Origin: Gordonia sp. OPL2
GTDB lineage: Bacteria > Actinomycetota > Actinomycetes > Mycobacteriales > Mycobacteriaceae
Reading direction: 5' to 3'
NCBI RefSeq assembly: GCF_003797825.1
Contig: NZ_RKME01000020.1
Location: forward strand, 42,444 to 106,443
DNA length: 64,000 nt
Below are positions 24,758-33,035 of the stretch, one piece after another; position 1 is the stretch's first letter; every line of letters starts with the position of its first letter. Position numbers and translations under genes: made by a program. The notes under the pieces were generated by a model. That model was not told where the DNA came from. It did not search any database and saw nothing but the letters and a program-made list of their open reading frames with translations.

Positions 24758-24802
24758 ATGAGCAGTCAGTCACATACCGCACCGATCGAAGGAGTCGACA
24801 CC

Positions 24803-25597
24803 ATGGACTACGAGGACATCGAGTACACCGTCGAGGGGCCCGCCGCGATCATCACGATGAACCGGCCGCAGCGGTACAACGCTTTTCGCGCGAAGACCGT
24901 CGAGGAGATGATCAACGCGTTCCGCCGGGCGTGGGCCGATCGCGACGTCCAGGCCGTCATCCTGACCGGAGCCGGCGAGAAGGCGTTCTGCACCGGCGGC
25001 GACGTGAAGCAGCGTGCCGAGACCGGCGACTACGGGCCGTCGGAGAGCGGCATGTTCGAGATCGGCAACCTGCACAAGACCATCCGCGACATCCCTAAAC
25101 CGGTCATCGCTGCGGTCAACGGACTCGCCATCGGCGGTGGCCACGTCCTGCACGTGCTCTGCGACCTCACCATCGCCGCCGACACTGCACGCTTCGGACA
25201 GTCCGGGCCCAAGGTCGGGTCTTTCGACGCCGGGTTCGGTTCGGCCTTCCTGGCGCGGGTCGTCGGCGAGAAGCGCGCACGCGAGATCTGGTACCTGTGC
25301 CGCCAGTACGACGCCGAGACAGCGCAACAATGGGGTTTGGTGAACTGGGTCGTCCCGGCCGCCGACCTTCTCGACGAGGCCAAGAAGGTGGCGGGCGAGA
25401 TCGCCGAGAAATCGCCCACCGCGATCCGATTCCTCAAACAGAGCTTCAACGCCGACACCGATCACCAGGCCGGCCTGTCGAATCTGGCGATGAGTGGTCT
25501 GGATCTGTTCACCCACCACACGGACGAGGGTGCCGAGGGCGCACAGGCATTCGCCGACAAGCGCATGCCCGAGTTCAACAAGTTCGCCGCAATCTGA
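24803..25597 (+). CDS. badI: BadI-like 2-ketocyclohexanecarboxyl-CoA hydrolase (crotonase family)
   Basis: 264 residues. Crotonase fold with oxyanion-hole segments AFCTGGDVKQ and NGLAIGGGHVLHVLCDLTIA. The block FGQSGPKVGSFDAGFGSAFLARVVGEKRAREIWYLC closely follows what I remember of Rhodopseudomonas BadI, also shared with MenB-type ring-forming crotonases. BadI opens the ring of 2-ketocyclohexane-1-carboxyl-CoA to pimelyl-CoA. Start at 24803 has GAAGGAG 8 nt upstream; ATG 24758 in the same frame would add 15 residues and be leaderless. First gene of the operon with an SDR, a CoA ligase and an acyl-CoA dehydrogenase, which supports alicyclic acid breakdown over naphthoate synthesis. Confidence 0.8.
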   Translation: MDYEDIEYTVEGPAAIITMNRPQRYNAFRAKTVEEMINAFRRAWADRDVQAVILTGAGEKAFCTGGDVKQRAETGDYGPSESGMFEIGNLHKTIRDIPKPVIAAVNGLAIGGGHVLHVLCDLTIAADTARFGQSGPKVGSFDAGFGSAFLARVVGEKRAREIWYLCRQYDAETAQQWGLVNWVVPAADLLDEAKKVAGEIAEKSPTAIRFLKQSFNADTDHQAGLSNLAMSGLDLFTHHTDEGAEGAQAFADKRMPEFNKFAAI

Positions 25598-25637
25598 CCC
25601 ACTGCACGTGATCACCTCAGACAGGACTCCGAACATC

Positions 25638-26387
25638 ATGGACAACACCAGCATCGCCGTCGTCACGGGCGCCGGCTCCGGGATCGGCCGCGCCATCGCC
25701 GAGGCCTTCGCCGCACAGGGCACCACGGTCGTCGCCGCCGACCTCGATCTGGATGCGGCCAAGCGGACCGCCGAGACCAGCCCGGCGATCATCCCGATGG
25801 CCGTCGACGTGGCGGATCGGACAGCCGTCGACGCGCTGCGCGACGCGGTCACCGCCGAGGTCGGCGTCCCCGACATCCTCGTCAATGCGGCCGGATGGGA
25901 TCGCACCGATCAATTCCTCAACGCCACCACCGAATTCGCCGAGAAGGTCGTCGCGATCAACTATCTCGGACCGGTCCACATGGCCAGCGCATTTCTGCCC
26001 GGCATGGTCGACGCATCGGCGAGCGACGGGTGGACGGGTGGGCGCGTCATCAATCTCGCCTCCGACGCAGGCCGGGTGGGCAGTGCCGGGGAGAGCATCT
26101 ACGCCGGCGCCAAGGGCGGCGTGATCGCCCTGTCGAAGTCGTTGGCGCGTGAGATGGCCCGACACCAGATCACGGTGAACGCGGTGTGTCCCGGGCCGAC
26201 CGACACCCCGCTGTTCCAGGCCCAGCCGGAGAAGCTGAAAGAAGCTCTCGTCAAGGCGATCCCGTTTCGACGACTCGCCCGGCCCGATGAGGTCGCGGCC
26301 CCCGTCCTGTTCTTCGCCTCCCCCGCGGCGTCCTTCATCACCGGTCAGGTGATGAGCGTCAGCGGCGGCCTCACCATGGCCGGGTGA
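25638..26387 (+). CDS. badH: BadH-like 2-hydroxycyclohexanecarboxyl-CoA dehydrogenase (SDR)
   Basis: 249-residue classical short-chain dehydrogenase. NAD-binding TGAGSGIGRAIAEAF (residues 10-24), VNAAGWD in place of NNAG, catalytic Ser in NLASDAGRVG, YAGAKGG with Tyr and Lys, and a C-terminal substrate lid. The VNAAGWD and FITGQVMSVSGGLTMAG features fit BadH-type enzymes, which oxidise the 2-hydroxy ring thioester to the 2-keto form used by BadI. It lies 40 nt after the BadI-like gene and 6 nt before the ligase, so the operon order mirrors the two consecutive reactions in reverse. Other 3-hydroxyacyl-CoA substrates cannot be ruled out. Confidence 0.8.
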   Translation: MDNTSIAVVTGAGSGIGRAIAEAFAAQGTTVVAADLDLDAAKRTAETSPAIIPMAVDVADRTAVDALRDAVTAEVGVPDILVNAAGWDRTDQFLNATTEFAEKVVAINYLGPVHMASAFLPGMVDASASDGWTGGRVINLASDAGRVGSAGESIYAGAKGGVIALSKSLAREMARHQITVNAVCPGPTDTPLFQAQPEKLKEALVKAIPFRRLARPDEVAAPVLFFASPAASFITGQVMSVSGGLTMAG

Positions 26388-26393
26388 TCGGCG

Positions 26394-28064
26394 ATGACCT
26401 ACACCTACGACGCCCACCAGTATCGCGCCTTCTTCGAGCAGGAATTCACCTACCTCAACGGTTTCCGCCGAAATGTCACGCGATACGCCGACGCGATCGC
26501 GATGATCGACCCCGTCACCGACACCGAATGGACCTACGCCGACCTGGGTCGCCGGGTCGACGGGATCGCCGCCGGACTGCGTGAACGCGGCGTCACCGAC
26601 GGCGACGTGGTGGCCTACCAACTGCTGAACGGACCTGAGTTCGCCCAGCTCTATCTCGCCACGCAGGCGGCGGGCGCCGTGGGTTCTCCGATGAACTTTC
26701 GGCTGGCGGCGGGCGAGACGGCCGCCATCCTGGACATCAGCCGACCGTCTGTGTTCGTCTATGAGACCGATCTCGCGCCGATGGTGACCGAGGCGATCGC
26801 GCGAGCCGACCACACACCGTCCGTCCTCATCGGAGTCGGCACGGGCGAGCTCGTGAGCGGTCCGGTGTCGATCCGGTTCGCCGAGCTCGATTCCACAGAA
26901 CTCGTCCCCGATCCGAGGCGCGGCATCTTCGACGAGACCACCCGCCTCTACACCTCGGGAACCACCGGGATGCCCAAGGCCGTTCCGATGAACTCCGCGA
27001 TCGAGATCTTCTCGGCGCACGACGTCATCATGCACTTCCCGTTGAGCCCGGAGGATCGCACGCTCAACATGACCCCCTGGTTTCACCGCGGCGGACTCTA
27101 CTGCGCCGGCCCCAATCCGGCCTTCTACCTCGGTTCCTCCGTGGTCCCCATGCGCGCCTTCGACGCCGGCACCACCCTGGATTGGGTCGAGAGGTACCGG
27201 TTGACCTTCTTGATCGGCGCGCCGACCAACCTCGCGATGCTCGCTGCAGCACAACAGGAGTCACCGCGGGACCTGTCCAGCCTCAAGGGCATCGTCACCA
27301 TGGGCGCGCCGCTCGAGCGCGAGGCCACTCTGCACTATCAGGACGTCCTCACCCCGAGGATCTTCAACGGGTACGGCTCAACCGAGGGATTCTGGAACAC
27401 CTTCCTGCGGCCGGACGATCTCCCCGACCACGCGGGGACCGCCGGACGGGCCTGCATCGACGACGATGTGCGTGTCGTCCGAGTGCGCGACGACGGGCGC
27501 CTCGCCGAAGCGCACGACACCGTCGCACGCGACGGAACCGAGGTCGGCGAGGTGATCATCCGATCTCCGAAGTGCGCTGCCGCGTACCACGACTCGCCGA
27601 ACCAGGAAGCGGCGAAGTACCACGGGAGTTGGCTGCACATCGGCGATCTCGCCACCTGGGATGCCGACGAGTTCGTGACCATCGTCGGCCGCAAGGACGA
27701 CATGCTCATCTCCGGCGGCGAGAACGTCCACCCCGTCCAGGTGGAAGAAGCGCTCAACGGCCATCCCGACGTCGCCGACTCGCTCGTCGTCGGCGTTCCC
27801 GACGAGCAGTGGGGACAACTCGTCGTCGCCTACATTCTCCCCTCCGAGGGCGCCGCGCCCACCGCCGAGATCCTGGACGACTACTGCCGCACGCATCCGA
27901 TGCTCTCCCCGTTCAAGCGCCCTCGCGCCTACCGGTTCATCGACACGCTCCCCGTGTCGGCCACCGGCAAGAAACTCCACTACAAGGCCACCGAATCCGC
28001 CGCAGCCGAGGTGGCTTCCGGCGAGTTCGTCACCCCGCAGACCCCTCAAGGAGCCACCCGATGA
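26394..28064 (+). CDS. aliA: Acyl-CoA ligase (AMP-forming), probable cyclohexanecarboxylate-CoA ligase
   Basis: 556 residues of the ANL superfamily. P-loop-like YTSGTTGMPKAVP (about 183-195), GYGSTEGFWNTF (A5), GDLATWD, GRKDDMLISGGENVHPVQVEE hinge and the catalytic Lys in PVSATGKKLHYK. Activates a carboxylic acid to its CoA thioester through an acyl-adenylate. Operon context with BadI/BadH-like genes suggests an alicyclic acid such as cyclohexanecarboxylate, hence the aliA label, but specificity is inferred. Its TGA overlaps the ATG of the next gene. Confidence 0.8.
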   Translation: MTYTYDAHQYRAFFEQEFTYLNGFRRNVTRYADAIAMIDPVTDTEWTYADLGRRVDGIAAGLRERGVTDGDVVAYQLLNGPEFAQLYLATQAAGAVGSPMNFRLAAGETAAILDISRPSVFVYETDLAPMVTEAIARADHTPSVLIGVGTGELVSGPVSIRFAELDSTELVPDPRRGIFDETTRLYTSGTTGMPKAVPMNSAIEIFSAHDVIMHFPLSPEDRTLNMTPWFHRGGLYCAGPNPAFYLGSSVVPMRAFDAGTTLDWVERYRLTFLIGAPTNLAMLAAAQQESPRDLSSLKGIVTMGAPLEREATLHYQDVLTPRIFNGYGSTEGFWNTFLRPDDLPDHAGTAGRACIDDDVRVVRVRDDGRLAEAHDTVARDGTEVGEVIIRSPKCAAAYHDSPNQEAAKYHGSWLHIGDLATWDADEFVTIVGRKDDMLISGGENVHPVQVEEALNGHPDVADSLVVGVPDEQWGQLVVAYILPSEGAAPTAEILDDYCRTHPMLSPFKRPRAYRFIDTLPVSATGKKLHYKATESAAAEVASGEFVTPQTPQGATR

Positions 28065-29257
28065 GTACCGCCCCGTTCTCCGCCCTCGACCCACTCAACC
28101 TCGATCTCGGATACTCGGATGATGAGCTGGCCGTACGTGATTCGGTCCGCGGGTTCCTCGCCGAGCACGTGACCCCGCACATCGGCGAGTGGTTCGAACA
28201 GGGATCGATCCCGATCGCCCGCGATCTGTTCAAGCAATTCGGTCAACTCGGCGTCCTCGGCATGCACCTCGACGGATACGGTTGCGGTGGAGCGAGTTCC
28301 GTCCACTACGGACTCGCGAGCCTCGAACTCGAGGCGTGCGACTCCGGCATCCGCTCGATGGTGTCGGTCCAGGGATCCCTCGCGATGTTCTCCATCTACA
28401 ACAACGGCAGCGAAGAGCAGAAGAACCACTGGTTGCCCTCGATGGCCGAAGGAACGACGATCGGGTGCTTCGGACTGACCGAACCCGATGCCGGGAGCGA
28501 CCCCGCGGCCATGAAAACCCGAGCTCGACGCGACGGCGACGACTGGATTCTCGACGGGCGCAAGATGTGGATCACCAACTCCCCCATCGCCGACGTCGCC
28601 GTCGTCTGGGCGAAGACCGAGAGCGGCGTGCGCGGCTTCATCGTGCCGACCGACACCCCGGGAGTCAGCACTCCGGAGATCAAACACAAGCTGTCGCTGC
28701 GGGCCTCGACCACGGGTGAGATCGTCCTCGACAACGTGCGACTCCCATCCGATGCCGTGATGCCCGGCACCGACGACCTGCACAAGGGCAACGGGATCAA
28801 GGCGCCGTTGTCGAGCCTCACCGAGGCCCGCTACGGCATCATCTGGGGCTCCATCGGTGCGGCGCGCACGGCCTGGCAGGCGGCAGTGGACTATTCGACC
28901 CAGCGAACCCAGTTCGGCAAGCCGATCGCCGGGTTCCAACTGACCCAGGCCAAGATCGCCGACATGGCGCTCGAACTGCAGAAGGGGCAACTGCTGGCAG
29001 TCCACCTCGGGCGCCTCAAGGACTCCGTCGGGTTGCGGCCCGACCAGGTCAGCTTCGGCAAGCTGAACAACACCCGGGAAGCCATCGAGATCTGCCGCAC
29101 CGCACGAACCATCCTGGGCGGCAACGGCATCTCGCTCGAATACCCCGTGATCCGGCACATGGTGAACCTCGAGTCGGTGCTGACCTACGAGGGCACCCCG
29201 GAGATGCACCAACTCGTCCTCGGCCAGGCGTTCACCGGCGAGAACGCGTTCCGTTGA
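28061..29257 (+). CDS. Glutaryl-CoA-dehydrogenase-like acyl-CoA dehydrogenase
   Basis: 398 residues, FAD-dependent. Typical segments: GCFGLTEPDAGSDPAAMKT, WITNSPIADVAVVWAKT, and the C-terminus EYPVIRHMVNLESVLTYEGTPEMHQLVLGQAFTG, which is characteristic of glutaryl-CoA dehydrogenases with the catalytic Glu in TYEGT. Such an enzyme would take glutaryl-CoA, formed from pimelyl-CoA by one beta-oxidation round, to crotonyl-CoA. It could instead be the ring-desaturating cyclohexanecarboxyl-CoA dehydrogenase of the pathway. Translationally coupled to the ligase; a tandem repeat follows. Confidence 0.82.
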   Translation: MSTAPFSALDPLNLDLGYSDDELAVRDSVRGFLAEHVTPHIGEWFEQGSIPIARDLFKQFGQLGVLGMHLDGYGCGGASSVHYGLASLELEACDSGIRSMVSVQGSLAMFSIYNNGSEEQKNHWLPSMAEGTTIGCFGLTEPDAGSDPAAMKTRARRDGDDWILDGRKMWITNSPIADVAVVWAKTESGVRGFIVPTDTPGVSTPEIKHKLSLRASTTGEIVLDNVRLPSDAVMPGTDDLHKGNGIKAPLSSLTEARYGIIWGSIGAARTAWQAAVDYSTQRTQFGKPIAGFQLTQAKIADMALELQKGQLLAVHLGRLKDSVGLRPDQVSFGKLNNTREAIEICRTARTILGGNGISLEYPVIRHMVNLESVLTYEGTPEMHQLVLGQAFTGENAFR

Positions 29258-29263
29258 CGTCCA

Positions 29264-29567
29264 GTGGTCTCGATACGCCGCCTCGCCTGGCGGCTCGGAG
29301 GCTACTCGACCAGCAGGGTCCGACCGCTCATCGAGTAGCGCCGAGCGAGCGCAGCGAGCCACGCGTTCACCCGCCGGTTGAGCAGCGCCGAGCGAGCGCA
29401 GCGAGCCACGCGTTCACCCGCCGGTTGAGCAGCGCCGAGCGAGCGCAGCGAGCCACGCGTTCACCCGCCGGTTGAGTAGCGCCGAGCGAGCGCAGCGAGC
29501 CACGCGTTCACCCGCCGGTTGAGTAGCGCCGAGCGAGCGCAGCGAGCCCGACGCGTATCGAAACCAC
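29264..29567. repeat. 47-bp tandem repeat (five copies) in a palindromic intergenic element
   Basis: Five copies of a 47-bp unit (CCGAGCGAGCGCAGCGAGCC...GTTGAG(C/T)AGCG) start at 29341, 29388, 29435, 29482 and 29529; the last diverges after the core. The left flank (GGTCTCGATACGC...CTACTCGACC, 29264-29309) is the inverse of the right end (GAGTAGCG...CGTATCGAAACC). The outer palindrome thus resembles a dispersed actinobacterial intergenic repeat whose one arm was amplified. It fills the 340-nt gap between two acyl-CoA dehydrogenase genes and would form strong RNA structure within the operon. No gene seen. Confidence 0.92.
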
Positions 29568-29597
29568 CTCCACCACAAAGACATCAGGAGAATCACC

Positions 29598-30743
29598 GTG
29601 GCCTCACTGATCCACGACATCGAGCACAAACACTTCCGGGAGACCGTCGCACGGTTCGTCGCCGAGCAGATCACCCCGGCCCACGATGCCTGGGAGGACG
29701 CCGGTCAGTGGGATCGTGCGCTGTTCACCGAGGCCGGCAAGAACGGACTCCTGGGTTTCGCGGTGCCGGAGCGGTTCGGCGGCCCCGGAGTCGACGACTT
29801 CCGCTACCACGCCATCGTCGTCGAGGAAACGGCCCGAACCGGCGCGGCCGCGGAGGCGATCGCGTTCTCGCTGCAGAACGACGTCGTCCTCCCCTACCTC
29901 GTCGAGATGACCGACGACGACCAGAAGGCCCGCTGGCTGCCCGGTGTGGTCTCCGGCGACACCGTCCTCGGCATAGCGATGACCGAACCCGGGGCCGGCA
30001 GCGATCTCACGGGAATCCGGACCACCGCCGTCCGCGATGGTGACCACTACGTCGTGAACGGATCGAAGACATTCATCTCGAACGGCCGCAACGGCGACTT
30101 GTTCGTCGTCGCCGCGCGGACGTCGCCGGACAAGCACCGGGGACTGACCCTGCTGGTGGTCGACGCCGACACCCCCGGGTTCGAGCGCGGCCGCAAACTC
30201 GACAAGATCGGCCTGCACGCCCAGGACACCAGCGAACTGTCCTTCACCGATATGCGGGTGCCCGTCGCCAACCGGCTCGGCGAAGAAGGCCAAGGCTTTT
30301 ACCAACTGGTGCACAACCTTCCGCAGGAACGTCTCTCACTCGCCGTCGGCGCGGTCGCGGCGGCGGAGGGGACCTTCGCCCGTACGCTCGATTACGTGCA
30401 GGAGCGCACCGCATTCGGATCGCCGGTGTCGTCGTTCCAGAACACCCGGTTCGTCCTCGCCGAGTTGGCCACCGAGCTCGACATCGCACGCACCTTTCTC
30501 GACGACTGCATCGCAGAACATGTCGCGGGTGAGCTGACCGCGGCTCGGGCGGCCAAACTCAAATGGTGGGCGACCGAGCTGCAGGTGCGCACCGCCGATC
30601 GGTGCCTGCAACTGCACGGCGGATACGGCTACATGCGCGAGTATCCGGTGGCGCGGGCCTTCGTCGACGCGCGCATCCAAACCATCTACGGCGGTACGAC
30701 CGAGATCATGAAGACCATCGTCGCCAAGGACCTGGGCATCTGA
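29598..30743 (+). CDS. Acyl-CoA dehydrogenase, long-chain type
   Basis: 381 residues. GIAMTEPGAGSDLTGIRTTA and FISNGRNGDLFVVAARTS are the FAD/substrate loops. At the usual catalytic-Glu position the sequence reads IYGGTTEIM, i.e. Gly, as in long-chain acyl-CoA dehydrogenases, where the base sits instead in the helix LPQERLSLA; that Glu is present here. So the enzyme should be active with an LCAD-type site. A candidate for desaturating the ring thioester or the pimelyl chain. GTG start with AGGAGA upstream; 4 nt before the regulator gene. Confidence 0.88.
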   Translation: MASLIHDIEHKHFRETVARFVAEQITPAHDAWEDAGQWDRALFTEAGKNGLLGFAVPERFGGPGVDDFRYHAIVVEETARTGAAAEAIAFSLQNDVVLPYLVEMTDDDQKARWLPGVVSGDTVLGIAMTEPGAGSDLTGIRTTAVRDGDHYVVNGSKTFISNGRNGDLFVVAARTSPDKHRGLTLLVVDADTPGFERGRKLDKIGLHAQDTSELSFTDMRVPVANRLGEEGQGFYQLVHNLPQERLSLAVGAVAAAEGTFARTLDYVQERTAFGSPVSSFQNTRFVLAELATELDIARTFLDDCIAEHVAGELTAARAAKLKWWATELQVRTADRCLQLHGGYGYMREYPVARAFVDARIQTIYGGTTEIMKTIVAKDLGI

Positions 30744-30747
30744 GAGG

Positions 30748-31473
30748 ATGACAGCCGTGACGAGGAGCTCCATCCCATCGACCCGCGGTGCTTCGAAGGG
30801 CACTGCATCGAAGGGCACTGCATCGACCACCTCCGACGACGTCGCCGAGGCAGTCAAGGCGGTCCGCGTCTCGTCGCGACGACGTCAACTGCTCGACGCC
30901 GCCGTCGTCGTGATGGGGCGCACCGGTTTCCACCAGATGTCGATGCAGGCGCTGGCCGACGAGGCGCAGGTCAGCGTCGGACTCTTCTACAAGTACTTCG
31001 GCAGCAAGGAGGACATCCTCCTCGCGGCGATCATCGACATCCTCGAGACCTTCCGCGATCAGCTGCAACCGGCGATGGACCTCGCCGGCGACGATCCGGT
31101 CATGCAGCTGATCGCAGGCTTCCGTCAGTACACGAGCATCGTCGACGAGAACCGCGACGCCGTCGTGCTCACCTATCGGGAGAGCCGGACTCTCGATGCC
31201 CAGGGCCGCGAACGCATCAAGGAGCTCGAGGTCGAGACCGCCGCCCCGATGCGCGCCGCGGTCGAAGCCGGGGTCGCGGGCGGTCTGATGAACGACGTCG
31301 ACATCGATCTCGTGGTGTTCGACCTGATGATGCTGGCCCATGCCTGGGCGCTCAAGCACTGGCACTTCGGCACCGAGTTCGACATCGACACCTATATCGC
31401 GGCACAACTGCGACACTCGCTTCGTGGGCTGGTCGTCGCCGATCGCCTCGAGGAGTACCTGGTCCGCATCTGA
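30748..31473 (+). CDS. TetR-family regulator, probable controller of the alicyclic-acid operon
   Basis: 241 residues. A disordered N-terminal 45 residues contains the tandem GASKGTASKGTAS, followed by the HTH RRQLLDAAVVVMGRTGFHQMSMQALADEAQVSVGLFYKYFGSKEDIL (about 45-90). Ligand domain has the Trp/His-rich LAHAWALKHWHFGTEFD. It is the last gene of the run 24803-31473, 4 nt after the dehydrogenase, and is the best candidate to bind the GAATG-N6-CATTC dyad at 24739, probably released by a CoA thioester. Confidence 0.87.
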   Translation: MTAVTRSSIPSTRGASKGTASKGTASTTSDDVAEAVKAVRVSSRRRQLLDAAVVVMGRTGFHQMSMQALADEAQVSVGLFYKYFGSKEDILLAAIIDILETFRDQLQPAMDLAGDDPVMQLIAGFRQYTSIVDENRDAVVLTYRESRTLDAQGRERIKELEVETAAPMRAAVEAGVAGGLMNDVDIDLVVFDLMMLAHAWALKHWHFGTEFDIDTYIAAQLRHSLRGLVVADRLEEYLVRI

Positions 31474-32061
31474 TCAGCCGGCCGGGGCCGTCACCGTCGA
31501 CGTCAACGTCCGGGCGTACGCCGCGACACTCCGCCCCGCCGCCAGCAACGGCTCGCCCGATCGAAGGGTGCGCGCCATGACGAAAGCGCCCTCGAGGGCG
31601 GTGATCACCGCGATGATCAACGAACGCGCGTCGTCGTCGGACAGCCCTCGTTCACGAAAAAGCTTGGTGCCCCCAGTGATCCATCCGTCGAACACCTCGG
31701 CGGAGACCTCTCGCAACGCCGGTTCGGCGTCGGCGACCTCCCCCGCGACCGTGGACACCGGACACATGTTGACCCACCCCGTCTCCTCGATGGTCCGCGC
31801 CGCCTCGGCGAAGGCCGACTCGATACCTACGACGACGTCGTCGTAGGGCGCGAGCAGCGCGGTCACCAATTCGCCGTAGGCCGCACCGGACTGGCGCAGG
31901 GCCGCCTCGGCGACGGCCCGTTTTCCACCCGGGAAGTGGTGATAGACAGAGCCGATCGGCGCCTCCGCCGCCGCCACGACCTGTTTGATCCCGGTCGCGG
32001 CGTACCCCTGGCGTCGCAGCAATTCGGCCATGGCCACCACGATCCGTTGATCCGTCTGCAT
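31474..32061 (-). CDS. TetR-family regulator (LmrA/YxaF type)
   Basis: 195 residues. HTH: RIVVAMAELLRRQGYAATGIKQVVAAAEAPIGSVYHHFPGGKRAVAEAA (5-55); the PIGSVYHHFPGGK segment and the C-terminal YxaF-like domain (WITGGTKLFRERGLSDDDARSL) place it near LmrA/YxaF proteins. Its stop abuts that of the upstream convergent TetR gene. A TAGTAT box 6 nt before the ATG overlaps the operator at 32071-32116, so autorepression is likely. Divergent from the hydrolase it probably controls. Confidence 0.88.
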   Translation of the reverse strand: MQTDQRIVVAMAELLRRQGYAATGIKQVVAAAEAPIGSVYHHFPGGKRAVAEAALRQSGAAYGELVTALLAPYDDVVVGIESAFAEAARTIEETGWVNMCPVSTVAGEVADAEPALREVSAEVFDGWITGGTKLFRERGLSDDDARSLIIAVITALEGAFVMARTLRSGEPLLAAGRSVAAYARTLTSTVTAPAG

Positions 32062-32070
32062 ATGGCCATA

Positions 32071-32116
32071 CTAGAACATTTGCTCTAGAGTGATCGTTCT
32101 AGAGCAAATGTTCTAG
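32071..32116. promoter_or_regulatory. Double palindromic operator between tetR and hydrolase gene
   Basis: A perfect 19-bp inverted repeat, CTAGAACATTTGCTCTAGA (32071-32089) and its reverse complement (32098-32116) with 8 nt between. Each arm is itself an imperfect palindrome (CTAGA(A/G)CA...TG(C/T)TCTAG), so two TetR dimers may bind side by side. It covers the -10 of the leaderless tetR and the promoter of the hydrolase gene. Confidence 0.85.
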
Positions 32117-32138
32117 TCGTCGAACAAGGGAGGGCATC

Positions 32139-32993
32139 ATGCGTCAGGTCCGATTGCCGGCAGGTCCGATCGAGTACGCCGAGGATGGTGACGGCCCGCC
32201 CGTGGTGCTGCTCCACGGCCTGTTCATGGACGAGACACTCTGGGACACCACACTGCCGTTCCTACCCACAGGGTTTCGCTATCTCCGGCCGGTCCTGCCC
32301 CTCGGCGGTCACCGGCTGCCGATGAACCCCGATGCCGACCTCGAGTTGAACGGAATGGTTCACGTCCTCGCCGACTTTCTCGAGGCACTCGACCTCCGAG
32401 ATGCCACGATTGTGCACTCCGACTGGGGCGGAGGACTTTTCCTCACCGCGATCGGTCGCGACGAGCGAGTCGGGGCGATGGTGGTCCTGCCGTGCGAGGC
32501 ATTCGAGAACTTCCCTCCCGGCCTGCCCGGGAAGATGGCGACGCTGGCGTCGAAGATGCCTGGCGGGATCTCGCTGGCTGCACGTCAGCTCCGGATCAGG
32601 TGGTTGCGCCAGACGCCCCTGCTGTTCGGGTGGATGACGGCCGAACCCATCGCCGACGATGTCGTCCGGCGGTGGACCGACCCCGTGCTCACCGATCCCG
32701 GCGTGCGGCGTGACCTCGAGAAGTATGCGGCCACGCGACACGACCGGAACGCGCTCGTCCGGGACACCGAGGCCCTGCGCGACTTCCGCGGCGACAGTCT
32801 GGTGCTGTGGTCACCGCACAATCGGGTGATGCCACCCGCACACGGCCCGCGGCTCGCCGACCTGCTCCCGGGCGCCCGGTACGCCGAGATCGAGGATGCG
32901 GCCGTGCTGTCGATGCTCGATCAGCCGGTCGACGTCGCACGAGAGATCGGCGAGTTCCTCCGGGCACGGACCGAGGCGCAGACGCGGAAGTGA
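32139..32993 (+). CDS. Alpha/beta-hydrolase with Asp nucleophile (dehalogenase/epoxide-hydrolase-like)
   Basis: 284 residues. Oxyanion-hole HGLF (26-29), then the nucleophile elbow IVHSDWGGG with Asp95 where esterases have Ser; Asp is usual in haloalkane dehalogenases and epoxide hydrolases. In the region where the catalytic His is expected (about 255-265) I read IEDAAVLSMLDQP with no His, so the triad is incomplete or uses another residue. AGGGAGG precedes the ATG by about 6 nt. Controlled with the divergent TetR by the shared operator, as expected for an enzyme induced by its substrate. Confidence 0.85.
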   Translation: MRQVRLPAGPIEYAEDGDGPPVVLLHGLFMDETLWDTTLPFLPTGFRYLRPVLPLGGHRLPMNPDADLELNGMVHVLADFLEALDLRDATIVHSDWGGGLFLTAIGRDERVGAMVVLPCEAFENFPPGLPGKMATLASKMPGGISLAARQLRIRWLRQTPLLFGWMTAEPIADDVVRRWTDPVLTDPGVRRDLEKYAATRHDRNALVRDTEALRDFRGDSLVLWSPHNRVMPPAHGPRLADLLPGARYAEIEDAAVLSMLDQPVDVAREIGEFLRARTEAQTRK

Positions 32994-33035
32994 GGTGCTG
33001 CGGGGCGGTTTCGGGGGTCTCGAGCCAGCGAGTGG

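Noticed and set aside
24758..24802. ATG 24758 as the start of the BadI-like protein
   Set aside because: Possible as a leaderless start, but the ATG at 24803 has a strong ribosome site and matches the family N-terminus; kept as an alternative.
24803..25597. MenB (naphthoate synthase) for the crotonase
   Set aside because: Related ring-chemistry crotonase, but no other menaquinone gene is near and the SDR/ligase/dehydrogenase operon fits BadI better; not fully excluded.
29341..29567. CRISPR array
   Set aside because: The five 47-bp units follow each other without spacers of unique sequence, so this is a simple tandem repeat.
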